From contig SWDR01000028.1 of assembly GCA_005116815.1 (NCBI GenBank), forward strand, positions 85,310 through 147,650: a stretch of DNA of 62,341 nt. Reading direction: 5' to 3'. Made by a program: the position numbers and the translations under genes. Below are positions 1 to 8,049 of the stretch, in pieces. The DNA is from Nitrospira sp. Lineage in GTDB: Bacteria; Nitrospirota; Nitrospiria; Nitrospirales; Nitrospiraceae. The notes below the pieces were generated by a model, which was given only the letters and a program-made list of their open reading frames with translations, was not told the origin of the DNA and made no database searches. Each line of letters opens with the position of its first letter. The first letter of the stretch is position 1.

Positions 1-191
1 GTGAGATGGGGCAGGAGCAGTGGAGGCTCGTCGCATCATGGCGACGCCGAAGGTCGCACCCTTCGTCAGCCGAGCCTCTTCACGTCCTGGGCAAAAGAGA
101 TAGGGGGCATTGCTTGGCTTTGCGTCGTTTGAGCGCCTGGTCGGCAAGAAAGAGCGGGTTGCCGCCAGCCCGGTGCATTTTGGCTAAACCG

Positions 192-446
192 TTATCGCTT
201 GTAGATGTCTCTTCGGTGGCCAACACGCAGAATCACGATCTCGTCTCCCTCAATGTCGAACACGACACGATAGTCTCCGATACGAAATCGGTATGAGCCC
301 AACTCCGATTGCTTGAGGGGTTCGGCATGCTGGAGAGGGTCGGATTCGTAGCGAAGGAGGGTTTTGCCGATGCGCTGCTTTACGCTGGTGTCGAGGGCGT
401 CGATGTCTCTGATCGCACGGTGGGTATAGACCAGCCGGTATTTCAC
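192..446 (-). CDS. RelE/ParE-family toxin, copy 1
   Basis: 84 aa. Small basic protein with the RelE/ParE fold signature: an N-terminal strand, a helical part ending in a short D-P-L motif, then a strand-rich half with the YRFRIGDYRVVF motif and a C-terminal GHRRDIY motif. Family members usually cleave mRNA at the ribosome or poison gyrase, and are neutralised by the antitoxin encoded upstream. The start is GTG, overlapping the antitoxin stop (GTGA), so the two are translationally coupled. The protein is identical to that of copy 2; the three base differences inside the gene are all synonymous. RelE-like mRNA interferase is the more likely activity, but the family cannot be settled by eye. Confidence 0.88.
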   Translation of the reverse strand: MKYRLVYTHRAIRDIDALDTSVKQRIGKTLLRYESDPLQHAEPLKQSELGSYRFRIGDYRVVFDIEGDEIVILRVGHRRDIYKR

Positions 447-643
447 CGGCCAAAGACCTGCCCGTGTGATTTCACTCTGCCTGCCTTAAAGTCTTTGCGA
501 GCTTCGCGAATGCTTTGAAGATACTCGGGGGAGGTCGCTGCGATGAGATCTTCCAGAAACACTTGCCGGGCAGATTTCTTCATGCTCTTGACGGCCCGGA
601 TAATCGTTTCCTGAGTGACTTCCATTTTGACGGCAGTCGGCAT
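443..643 (-). CDS. Putative antitoxin of the RelE/ParE pair, copy 1
   Basis: 66 aa, starting at ATG 643 behind a GGAGG box seven bases upstream; a TTG codon lies just before it. The N-terminal part is probably the DNA-binding or dimerisation portion. The C-terminal half is charged (EDLIAATSPEYLQSIREARK), as expected of a flexible toxin-wrapping segment. It is assigned as antitoxin from its position directly before, and overlapping, a RelE/ParE toxin. I do not recognise a precise antitoxin family; RelB-like is my best guess. Such antitoxins normally repress their own operon with the toxin as co-repressor. No clear operator is visible upstream. Confidence 0.75.
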   Translation of the reverse strand: MPTAVKMEVTQETIIRAVKSMKKSARQVFLEDLIAATSPEYLQSIREARKDFKAGRVKSHGQVFGR

Positions 644-646
644 CAA

Positions 647-1414
647 TCACCCTCCTTCGTTCGGCTTACCCTAAGAATTTCCTGCAGGTTCCTCGGCTAT
701 TATCCGTGAGGCCTTCGGCGGGGTCAAGCAATGACGCCGTAGCTCTTGGGTGATCCTGTTTCCCTTTTCTCTCTCTCGGCTCGGCTGGAAGGGATGCGAG
801 CTGAGGCTGTGGGCTTTCTTCACCGTCCCCATCACAGGCTCGTCAATCATGGGTTTGCGAACCGTAGAAGTTTTGGTTTCGGAGTTCTTCCTTCATCCTC
901 TTGCACGACGCTGAGGCTCCTCGCGGACTTTACCGGAGAAGCGGGGACCCACCGAGATTCTCCTGGGAAGGAAAGCTGGAACTGACCGAGGTCCTGCGAC
1001 TCTTGTCGCAGCCGAGGGAGAAACAGGCAGTTCAAAGTCATGATTCGCACTCATCGAACGGCTGTTTCTCTTGAGATTTTACTTCCTCTTTCCCTGGCTC
1101 GGCTGGAAGGGATGTGGACTGAGGTGTTCGCCATGGCGTCTGCTATATCGCAATAGGCGTTGAGGCCACGCACGACGGCATTGCGCCGCTTCGGCGCAGT
1201 TTTAGAGTCGTGTGTGGTGAGGTGTGAGATGGGGCAGGAGCAGTGGAGGCTCGTCGCATCATGGCGACGCCGAAGGTCGCACCCTTCGTCAGCCGAGCCT
1301 CTTCACGTCCTGGGCAAAAGAGATAGGGGGCATTGCTTGGCTTTGCGTCGTTTGAGCGCCTGGTCGGCAAGAAAGAGCGGGTTGCCGCCAGCCCGGTGCA
1401 TTTTGGCTAAACCG
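647..1414. other. Repeat-unit spacer without a convincing gene
   Basis: This stretch lies between the antitoxin of copy 1 and the toxin of copy 2. It holds short ORFs on both strands but none with a good ribosome site or recognisable motif. Two imperfect copies of a CTCGGCTGGAAGGGATG motif occur near 780 and 1098. A 7-bp perfect stem (TGCGCCG/CGGCGCA) at 1182-1198 followed by GTTTT could act as a plus-strand terminator. The corresponding stretch of copy 2 is 1870-2446. Confidence 0.6.
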
Positions 1415-1669
1415 TTATCGCTTGTAGATGTCTCTTCGGTGGCCAACACGCAGAATCACGATCTCGTCTCCCTCAATGTCGAACACGACACGATAGTCTC
1501 CGATACGAAATCGGTATGAGCCCAACTCCGATTGCTTGAGGGGTTCGGCATGCTGGAGAGGGTCGGATTCGTAGCGAAGGAGGGTCTTGCCGATGCGCTG
1601 CTTTACGCTGGTGTCGAGGGCGTCGATATCTCTGATCGCGCGGTGGGTATAGACCAGCCGGTATTTCAC
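1415..1669 (-). CDS. RelE/ParE-family toxin, copy 2
   Basis: 84 aa, same protein as copy 1. It differs from the copy 1 gene only by synonymous changes at 1586, 1628 and 1640. It begins with GTG overlapping the stop codon of its antitoxin. Because both copies remain open and identical in protein, the duplication is either recent, homogenised by gene conversion, or kept under selection. Confidence 0.88.
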   Translation of the reverse strand: MKYRLVYTHRAIRDIDALDTSVKQRIGKTLLRYESDPLQHAEPLKQSELGSYRFRIGDYRVVFDIEGDEIVILRVGHRRDIYKR

Positions 1670-1866
1670 CGGCCAAAGACCTGCCCGTGTGATTTCACTC
1701 TGCCTGCCTTAAAGTCTTTGCGAGCTTCGCGAATGCTTTGAAGATACTCGGGGGAGGTCGCTGCGATGAGATCTTCCAGAAACACTTGCCGGGCAGATTT
1801 CTTCATGCTCTTGACGGCCCGGATAATCGTTTCCTGAGTGACTTCCATTTTGACGGCAGTCGGCAT
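1666..1866 (-). CDS. Putative antitoxin, copy 2
   Basis: 66 aa, identical in sequence to the antitoxin at 443-643, with the same GGAGG ribosome site and ATG start. Two identical antitoxin genes mean that either could neutralise both toxins, so loss of one module would not expose the cell. Confidence 0.75.
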   Translation of the reverse strand: MPTAVKMEVTQETIIRAVKSMKKSARQVFLEDLIAATSPEYLQSIREARKDFKAGRVKSHGQVFGR

Positions 1867-2467
1867 CAATCACCCTCCTTCGTTCGGCTTACCCTAAGAA
1901 TTTCCTGCAGGTTCCTCGGCTATTATCCGTGAGGCCTTCGGCGGGGTCAAGCAATGACGCCGTAGCTCTTGGGTGATCCTGTTTCCCTTTTCTCTCTCTC
2001 GGCTCGGCTGGAAGGGATGCGAGCTGAGGCTGTGGGCTTTCTTCACCGTCCCCATCACAGGCTCGTCAATCATGGGTTTGCGAACCGTAGAAGTTTTGGT
2101 TTCGGAGTTCTTCCTTCATCCTCTTGCACGACGCTGAGGCTCCTCGCGGACTTTACCGGAGAAGCGGGGACCCACCGAGATTCTCCTGGGAAGGAAAGCT
2201 GGAACTGACCGAGGTCCTGCGACTCTTGTCGCAGCCGAGGGAGAAACAGGCAGTTCAAAGTCATGATTCGCACTCATCGAACGGCTGTTTCTCTTGAGAT
2301 TTTACTTCCTCTTTCCCTGGCTCGGCTGGAAGGGATGTGGACTGAGGTGTTCGACATGGCGTCTGCTATATCGCAATAGGCGTTGAGGCCACGCACGACG
2401 GCATTGCGCCGCTTCGGCGCAGTTTTAGAGTCGTGTGTGGTGAGGTGTGAGATGGGGCAGGAGCAGT

Positions 2468-2525
2468 GGAGGCTCGTCGCATCATGGCGACGCCGAAGGT
2501 CCGCGCCCTTCGTCAGCCGAGCCTC
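2468..2525. other. Long imperfect hairpin just after secA
   Basis: GAGGCTCG at 2468-2475 pairs with CGAGCCTC at 2518-2525, and an inner stem (CGAAGG with CCTTCG) lies between them. The hairpin sits directly after the secA stop on the minus strand and recurs inside each repeat unit, near positions 22 and 1245. It may stabilise or terminate the secA transcript, although no T-run follows, and it is a likely recombination substrate for the tandem array. Confidence 0.5.
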
Positions 2526-2526
2526 T

Positions 2527-5259
2527 TCACACTCCGTGGCACTTCTTATATTTTTTCCCGCTGCCGCAGTGGCAGGGGTCGTTGCGGCCGACTTTGTCGT
2601 CGCTTCGCTGAATCGTCTGAGGCGCGACCGGCTCTTCTCCGCGATTGAGGGTGAAGGTGGGCTGGGGGCGTGAGATCACGGGTGGTGGCGGCGGCGCGGC
2701 GGCTTCTGCTGCTGGCTGCCCTTCGTTCCGGACTGCTTGGACGTGGAAGAGCCGGTCCAACGCGTCGGCTTTGACTCGCTCCATCATGCCGGCAAAGAGA
2801 TCGTAGCCCTCGCGCTTGTACTCGATGAGCGGATCTTTTTGCCCGTAGCCGCGCAGGCCGATGCCGTCGCGCAGGTGATCCATTCCCAGGAGGTGGTCTT
2901 TCCAATGGTGGTCGACGACCTGGAGCATGAAGTTCTTTTCCAGGAAGCGCATCAAATCTGAGCCCAGTTCCTGTTCTTTCTTGTCGTAGGCATCGCGCAC
3001 TTGTGCGCGCAGGTCTTCGATCAAGGCATCGCGCCCCATGTCGCGGAGCGATTCGGCTCCGTCGCTCTTGCCCTGGGTGATGTCGAGGGCGAATTGGCTA
3101 TGCATGAGCTCTGCGAGTCCCTTGATGTCCCATTCCTCTGGGTATTGCTCGGCCGGGCAATAGATGTTCAGGGCGGAGTCCACCAGGCCGTCCATCATGT
3201 CGCGCAGGTCTTCTTTCAGGTTCGTTCCGCCCAGGACGGCGCGCCGGTGCTGGTAGATCACCTCGCGCTGCTTGTTCATGACGTCGTCGTATTCGAGCAG
3301 TTGTTTCCGGATTTCGAAGTTGTGGGCCTCGACCTTCTTCTGCGCATTGGCGATGGCTCTGGTCACCATGCCATGCTCGATCGGGACGCCTTCTTCCATG
3401 CCGAGCTTGAGCATTAGTTGGGAGACCCGCTCGGAGGCGAAGATGCGCATCAGGTCGTCTTCCAACGACAGATAAAACCGTGACGAACCGGGATCGCCTT
3501 GGCGGCCGGCGCGGCCCCGGAGCTGGTTGTCGATCCGGCGGCTTTCGTGGCGTTCGGTTCCAAGAATGTGGAGTCCGCCTGCTGCGATGACCGCCTGCTT
3601 GTCTTTCTCGCAGTCGGACCGGATCTCTTCGAAGATCTCCAGTCTGCGCGCGTCGGGGAGGTTCTCTTCCCGATAGAGGATCTGCTTGAACATGAAGTCG
3701 GGGTTGCCGCCGAGGAGAATGTCGGTGCCGCGGCCTGCCATGTTGGTGGCGATGGTGACGGCGCCCTTGCGGCCGGCCTGGGCGATGATCTCGGCTTCCC
3801 GTTCATGCTGCTTGGCGTTGAGGACGTTATGCTTGACGCCGTTCCGGCCCAAGATGCCGGCGAGCCGCTCCGATTTTTCGATGGAAATGGTGCCGACCAG
3901 GACTGGCTGGCCGCGCTCGTGGCATTCCTTGATGTCCTCGACGATCGCGGCGAACTTCTCTTTCTCGGTCCGGTAGACGACGTCGGCGTAATCCAGCCGG
4001 ACCATGTTGCGATTCGTCGGGACCACATTGACGTCGAGATTGTAGATCTTGGCAAACTCCGCCGCTTCCGTGTCCGCTGTGCCGGTCATGCCGCCGAGCT
4101 TGGCGTACTTGCGGAAGTAGTTCTGGAAGGTGATGGTGGCGAGCGTCTGGTTCTCCTCCTGGACGAAGAGGCCCTCCTTCGCCTCGACGGCCTGGTGCAG
4201 GCCGTCGCTCCAGCGGCGCCCCGGCATGAGCCGGCCGGTGAATTCGTCCACGATAATGACTTCGCCGTCTTTCACCACATAGTCCACATCCCGTTTGTAG
4301 AGGGCATAGGCCTGGAGTGCTTTGACGACGTGATGGACGAGATCCATATGGTCGGGATCGTAGAGATTGTCCACGCCGAGCAGTTTCTCGACCCGGACGT
4401 TGCCTTCTTCGGTCAACGACGCCGTTTTCGTCTTTTCCTCAACCGTGAAGTCCTGTTCCGGTTTCAGCTGCGGGATGATCGCGTTGATGCGGTAGTAGAG
4501 ATCGGTCGTTTCATCCGTCGGACCGGAGATAATCAAGGGCGTGCGGGCTTCGTCGATGAGAATACTGTCGACCTCGTCGACGATGGCGAAGTTCAGCTCG
4601 CGCTGCACGCACTGAGCGAGATCGGTGACGACCAGGTTGTCGCGGAGGTAGTCGAACCCGTACTCGTTATTGGTGCCGTAGGTGATGTCGGCACGATAGG
4701 CCTCGGGCCTCGTGCAGGGGCGGAGCGATTGGAGCCGCTTGTCGGAGGCGTCATAGGTCGGATCGTAGAGAAACGAGGCATCGTGTTGGATGATGCCCAC
4801 CGAGAGTCCCAGGGCATGGTAGAGGATACTCATCCATTGTGCATCGCGCTTGGCGAGGTAGTCGTTCACCGTGATGAGGTGCACGCCTTTTCCTTCGAGC
4901 GCATTCAGATAGACCGGCAGCGTGGCCACCAGGGTCTTTCCTTCGCCGGTTTTCATTTCGGAGATGCGGCCCCGGTGGAGGATCATGCCGCCGATCAGCT
5001 GCACGTCGAAATGGCGCATGTTCAGCTTGCGGCGGGACATTTCACGACAGACCGCGAAGGCCTCCGGCAGGATATCGTCCAGCGTTTCGCCGGCCGCGAT
5101 GCGTGTCTTGAACTCCGGGGTTTTGTCCGCGAGCGCCTGATCGGAGAGCGGCGTCAGGCCTGATTCCAGGCTATTGATCCGTTCCACCGTCGGGCGGAGC
5201 GCCTTGATTTCACGATCGTTTTTGCTGCCGAAGATCAGATTGAGTAATTGCGTAACCAT
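2527..5259 (-). CDS. secA: Preprotein translocase ATPase SecA
   Basis: 910 aa, full family length. SecA is the cytoplasmic motor that pushes unfolded preproteins through SecYEG. The Walker A motif MKTGEGKT lies at residues 102-109, the DEAD-type box is DEVD near 220, and a second helicase half contains the typical MAGRGTDI segment. The C-terminus is a SEC-C zinc finger (PCHCGSG with KKCHG, residues 896-909) that binds SecB and lipids. A proline-rich linker precedes it. The stop codon lies inside the repeat fragment at 2447-2530, so the repeat junction stops exactly at the end of the gene and leaves it intact. Confidence 0.98.
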   Translation of the reverse strand: MVTQLLNLIFGSKNDREIKALRPTVERINSLESGLTPLSDQALADKTPEFKTRIAAGETLDDILPEAFAVCREMSRRKLNMRHFDVQLIGGMILHRGRISEMKTGEGKTLVATLPVYLNALEGKGVHLITVNDYLAKRDAQWMSILYHALGLSVGIIQHDASFLYDPTYDASDKRLQSLRPCTRPEAYRADITYGTNNEYGFDYLRDNLVVTDLAQCVQRELNFAIVDEVDSILIDEARTPLIISGPTDETTDLYYRINAIIPQLKPEQDFTVEEKTKTASLTEEGNVRVEKLLGVDNLYDPDHMDLVHHVVKALQAYALYKRDVDYVVKDGEVIIVDEFTGRLMPGRRWSDGLHQAVEAKEGLFVQEENQTLATITFQNYFRKYAKLGGMTGTADTEAAEFAKIYNLDVNVVPTNRNMVRLDYADVVYRTEKEKFAAIVEDIKECHERGQPVLVGTISIEKSERLAGILGRNGVKHNVLNAKQHEREAEIIAQAGRKGAVTIATNMAGRGTDILLGGNPDFMFKQILYREENLPDARRLEIFEEIRSDCEKDKQAVIAAGGLHILGTERHESRRIDNQLRGRAGRQGDPGSSRFYLSLEDDLMRIFASERVSQLMLKLGMEEGVPIEHGMVTRAIANAQKKVEAHNFEIRKQLLEYDDVMNKQREVIYQHRRAVLGGTNLKEDLRDMMDGLVDSALNIYCPAEQYPEEWDIKGLAELMHSQFALDITQGKSDGAESLRDMGRDALIEDLRAQVRDAYDKKEQELGSDLMRFLEKNFMLQVVDHHWKDHLLGMDHLRDGIGLRGYGQKDPLIEYKREGYDLFAGMMERVKADALDRLFHVQAVRNEGQPAAEAAAPPPPPVISRPQPTFTLNRGEEPVAPQTIQRSDDKVGRNDPCHCGSGKKYKKCHGV

Positions 5260-5536
5260 AGTACTGTTGATCGGAACGAACGCCGATGCCTCCGGAAATA
5301 ATCAGGGCAGTATACAGCATCTATTCTGTGAATCCTACAACTCAAAATAGGCAGATGTCCTGGCGAGCAGTCTTCTTGACTCTCTGGCCGGTCCCCAGGT
5401 AGCATTCTTTGCCCTCCTAACTTGAGGAGACGAGTAGAAGAGGATGATCCTAAAGCGGGACGTACACTGTGTTCCCGGCGATTAGGACTGTAGAGCCACA
5501 CGATTCAGGTTTCAACAGAGTGTGGAGGAGTTGACC

Positions 5537-6097
5537 GTGAATGTTTCCTTCAGGAGCAGTGGCACAGTGAAACGAGGCATGACATTAGCCGCAACGATTG
5601 TGGCGTTGACCTGTGGGCTTGCCTGGGGCATGGGCTCACGCGTCCCGGCTGTCGGGATGCAGGTAGAAGACTTTCAGCTTGCAGATCTTGAGGGCAAGAC
5701 CCAGAGCCTTAGCCAGTATCGCGGCAAAGTGGTGCTGGTGAATTTCTGGGCCACTTGGTGCAAGCCCTGTACGACTGAGATGCCGGCGATGCAGACTACC
5801 TACGATAAATTGAGAGAAAAGGGTTTTGTCGTGCTCGCCATTAATGAACTCGAAGATGATATGAAGGTGCGCGAGCACATTAAGCAGTATGGACACACAT
5901 TCCCGGTCCTGATGGATCGCGACAACAAGGTGGCGAATCAATTCGGGGTGTTCGGATTGCCGGTCAGTGTCTTTATTGATGAGAAGGGCATTGTGCAAGA
6001 GTACCTCAAGGGCGGGCTCCTGACTGAGGAGAAAATTTATCAAACGGTCCAGCGTATTCAAGGACACAAGCCGATGCAGGCGGCATCGGCCCGGTAG
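5537..6097 (+). CDS. TlpA/ResA-like exported thioredoxin
   Basis: 186 aa with the GTG start at 5537, chosen because a GGAGGAG box ends six bases upstream; an in-frame GTG at 5522 would lie before that box. An N-terminal hydrophobic segment (residues 16-34) acts as signal or anchor. The redoxin domain carries the WCKPC active site (C75, C78) and a cis-proline region (GLPVSVFID). Members reduce periplasmic disulphides, for example in cytochrome c maturation or copper-centre assembly. The next gene, a small His-rich exported protein, begins six bases after the stop, suggesting a shared role, perhaps with metal sites (inference). Confidence 0.9.
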   Translation: MNVSFRSSGTVKRGMTLAATIVALTCGLAWGMGSRVPAVGMQVEDFQLADLEGKTQSLSQYRGKVVLVNFWATWCKPCTTEMPAMQTTYDKLREKGFVVLAINELEDDMKVREHIKQYGHTFPVLMDRDNKVANQFGVFGLPVSVFIDEKGIVQEYLKGGLLTEEKIYQTVQRIQGHKPMQAASAR

Positions 6098-6103
6098 GAT
6101 GGC

Positions 6104-6418
6104 GTGATTCGACTCAATCGACAGATTTTCGTTCTGCCCCTAGTGGCCTGCCTGCTGATGGTGCCTGCGCTCGCGTCGCCGGCGACTGTGGCCCATGAGA
6201 CGCAGCATGCCCACCATAAGGCGGCGACCCACTCCTCCGCGCTCTGTTCGTGGTTTTGCGGGGTGGGCCAGGGGTTCGATCTTGCGGATTCTGTCTTCGT
6301 TCCAACTATTGTTTTTCTCGTAACCCTCGACATCGAAATGGCCGACCAGGCCGATGCGGTTGTCTCTGTTTCCTCCCTCTCTCGCGGTCCACCCCCATCT
6401 TCTTCTCTCTCGTATTGA
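6104..6418 (+). CDS. Small His/Cys-containing exported protein, unknown function
   Basis: 104 aa with a GTG start. The signal peptide (residues 6-27, ending in ALASPA) is followed by a short His-rich stretch (HETQHAHHKAATH) and a CSWFC pair. A second hydrophobic segment lies near residues 65-75 and the C-terminus is serine/proline-rich. Histidines near a cysteine pair suggest metal, perhaps copper, binding at the periplasmic face (inference). Its tight spacing behind the TlpA-like gene implies co-translation. I do not recognise a named family. Confidence 0.65.
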   Translation: MIRLNRQIFVLPLVACLLMVPALASPATVAHETQHAHHKAATHSSALCSWFCGVGQGFDLADSVFVPTIVFLVTLDIEMADQADAVVSVSSLSRGPPPSSSLSY

Positions 6419-6635
6419 TTAGGTCGTTCAGCCCGTGACGGGAGCAGGCGTACCCTCTTTATTTTACGGGGAACGCATCGAAGTCCTCGCTGACCGTGCC
6501 TAACCAGCAATGTATTGATCTGTCGACCCTTCATCACCGGACCTTTAATGTCCGATGATGATGCAACGCCGGCGGCGCAGGTGCATATCCCTAATTTTTT
6601 CACGAGGCACTCCGGGTGAGTGCAGGGGGTGAATC
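6419..6635. other. Intergenic region before the HTH gene
   Basis: 217 bp without a gene. A CCGGACCTTTAATGTCCG-type dyad occurs near 6538-6556. I see no strong promoter of the housekeeping consensus. Confidence 0.4.
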
Positions 6636-6950
6636 ATGGACGCAATTTTCGCATTGCAACAAAAGCGGCTGCTCCGTGTCGACGAAGCAGCCAGAATTTT
6701 GAACGTCAGCCGGTGGACGGTATATCGGTGGGTGGAAGCCGGCCGTCTCGGTGGGACTCGAATCGGAGCGGGCAGTCTCCGGATCTTCAGTGAGACTGTG
6801 GCCGCCTTGATCGATCACCACTGCGTCGGGGTGCCGGTCGCAGCGGTAGTGCCTCAGGGGTCCCAAGCTTTGGAGGGAACGACCGGGTTGAGGAGCCGTC
6901 AACATCTCGACTCCGGCAGAGTCCGGTCTCGGCAACAGGCCGCTCTGTGA
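6636..6950 (+). CDS. Excisionase-type helix-turn-helix protein
   Basis: 104 aa. Residues 11-55 form a MerR/excisionase-like (HTH_17) DNA-binding domain: LLRVDEAARILNVSRWTVYR followed by a wing ending in GSLRIF. The remaining 45 residues are low in structure. Such proteins act as small transcription regulators or as recombination directionality factors. No integrase or att site is nearby, so a regulatory role for the following outer-membrane gene is more likely. The stop overlaps the GTG start of that gene (GTGA), indicating translational coupling. Confidence 0.75.
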   Translation: MDAIFALQQKRLLRVDEAARILNVSRWTVYRWVEAGRLGGTRIGAGSLRIFSETVAALIDHHCVGVPVAAVVPQGSQALEGTTGLRSRQHLDSGRVRSRQQAAL

Positions 6951-8014
6951 CCATGACGGTTGTTCGACGGTCTTTCTTGGTGGCGGGTGCTCTCGTATCG
7001 ATGCTGAGTGCGGCAGGGATAGAAGCGCCGGCAGAGGCATCGTGCGGCTCAGTGAGCTGTTTCGTCGTCATCGGGTCGCAACAACAGGTTGCGCCGACCG
7101 GTGTGCTGACGATGAATCTGAACTACACGTATACGCCCAATGAAATCCCGCCGGATGGTGTCGCGACCATCCCGTTTGCCAATCAGCAGACGAAACAATT
7201 GATTCTGGCCAACTCTCAGGTCAGCCAGCTGTCTACGTTGGTCAGGACTGCAACGCTGGATATTAACTACGGCCTGACCGAGCGGATAGGACTTGCGGTG
7301 ATGGTTCCGTACAAGTCCGTCAGCGCGATCGGGCAGATCGGCGCCGGAGCCGTCTCCAATACTAACGACAAGGGAATCGGCGATGTGATGGTCAAAGTCA
7401 AATACAACATGCTCCCGACCCTTCGCAGCATGTTCGTCTTTGAAATGGGAGTCTATCTCCCGACCGGGGATTATGGGCATCAAGGGGCTCCCGGCCAGCT
7501 CGCGGAATCGACGCTTCAGATCGGCCGTGGCGCTTTCGGCTTCCAGCCAGGCTTTTACCAGACTTACGAGGTGTTGCCGCACCGGCTGAATCAGTTTCTG
7601 TCAGGATCGTGGCGGTACAGCCTGCGGAATTCGGACGGCTATCAGTTCGGTCAAGAATACTCCCTCAATGCCGGAATGAATGTGGTCACTGTGCCCTGGC
7701 TGACGCTCACGGAGCAGATTAATTTTCGCTACAAGACGAAGGATAGTATTCAGGCGGCCCTATATGAATTCAGGGGCGCGCCGTTCAACCGCGCAGTGTT
7801 GCTTGATGGAAACATCATCGACCGTCCGGTTCCCACTACGAACAGTACGTACGTGGCCTTTTCAACGGGCGCCGTCGTCAACGTGTTCGATTACGGTCAG
7901 CTCTATTTCATCGTGCAGCTTCCCCTCTACCGCGATTTTAATGGGAACCTGCAACAAGAGATCAGCTATGTGTTCGGGATGACGAAGTCCTTTGCGACAC
8001 CGCCGCTGTTTTAG
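6947..8014 (+). CDS. Outer-membrane beta-barrel protein, transporter-like
   Basis: 355 aa. A signal peptide (to about residue 31, ending AEA) is followed by a CGSVSC motif at the mature N-terminus. The rest is alternating amphipathic strands typical of an outer-membrane barrel, ending in aromatic-rich strands and a C-terminal Phe. It resembles the broad channel families that include phenol-degradation MetA-like barrels. The paired cysteines just after the cleavage site may bind metal or form a disulphide. The GTG start at 6947 overlaps the HTH gene; an ATG at 6953 is the alternative. The substrate is unknown. Confidence 0.7.
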   Translation: MTMTVVRRSFLVAGALVSMLSAAGIEAPAEASCGSVSCFVVIGSQQQVAPTGVLTMNLNYTYTPNEIPPDGVATIPFANQQTKQLILANSQVSQLSTLVRTATLDINYGLTERIGLAVMVPYKSVSAIGQIGAGAVSNTNDKGIGDVMVKVKYNMLPTLRSMFVFEMGVYLPTGDYGHQGAPGQLAESTLQIGRGAFGFQPGFYQTYEVLPHRLNQFLSGSWRYSLRNSDGYQFGQEYSLNAGMNVVTVPWLTLTEQINFRYKTKDSIQAALYEFRGAPFNRAVLLDGNIIDRPVPTTNSTYVAFSTGAVVNVFDYGQLYFIVQLPLYRDFNGNLQQEISYVFGMTKSFATPPLF

Positions 8015-8049
8015 GCGGGCGCAGAGCAATGTGCCGGACGGAGGTTTCG

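Larger units (their letters stand above)
1..2530. repeat. Tandem 1223-bp repeat, two full copies plus an 84-bp fragment
   Basis: Positions 1-1223 and 1224-2446 align without gaps. I see four substitutions between them (363/1586, 405/1628, 417/1640, 1131/2354). Positions 2447-2530 repeat the first 83 bases with one small indel and end on the secA stop codon, where the similarity stops abruptly. Each full unit carries one toxin-antitoxin pair and about 770 bp without a convincing gene. The window opens exactly at a unit start, so further copies may lie to the left and the true copy number is unknown. Recombination between the 84-bp elements is the simplest origin of the array (inference). Confidence 0.95.

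Noticed and set aside
671-1050. Small ORFs inside the repeat unit (for example 847-1050 minus and 746-985 plus)
   Set aside because: No ribosome site, no recognisable domain and unusual composition. They recur in copy 2 only because the DNA is duplicated.
1-2530. Integron-like cassette array with attC sites
   Set aside because: Toxin-antitoxin cassettes suggested it, but I could not find the paired RYYYAAC/GTTRRRY core motifs at the unit boundaries, and the units are nearly identical rather than different cassettes.
3499-5163. 554-codon open frame on the plus strand, antisense to secA
   Set aside because: It lies wholly within secA, whose protein is clearly conserved. The antisense translation has no recognisable domain and reflects G+C-rich codon structure.
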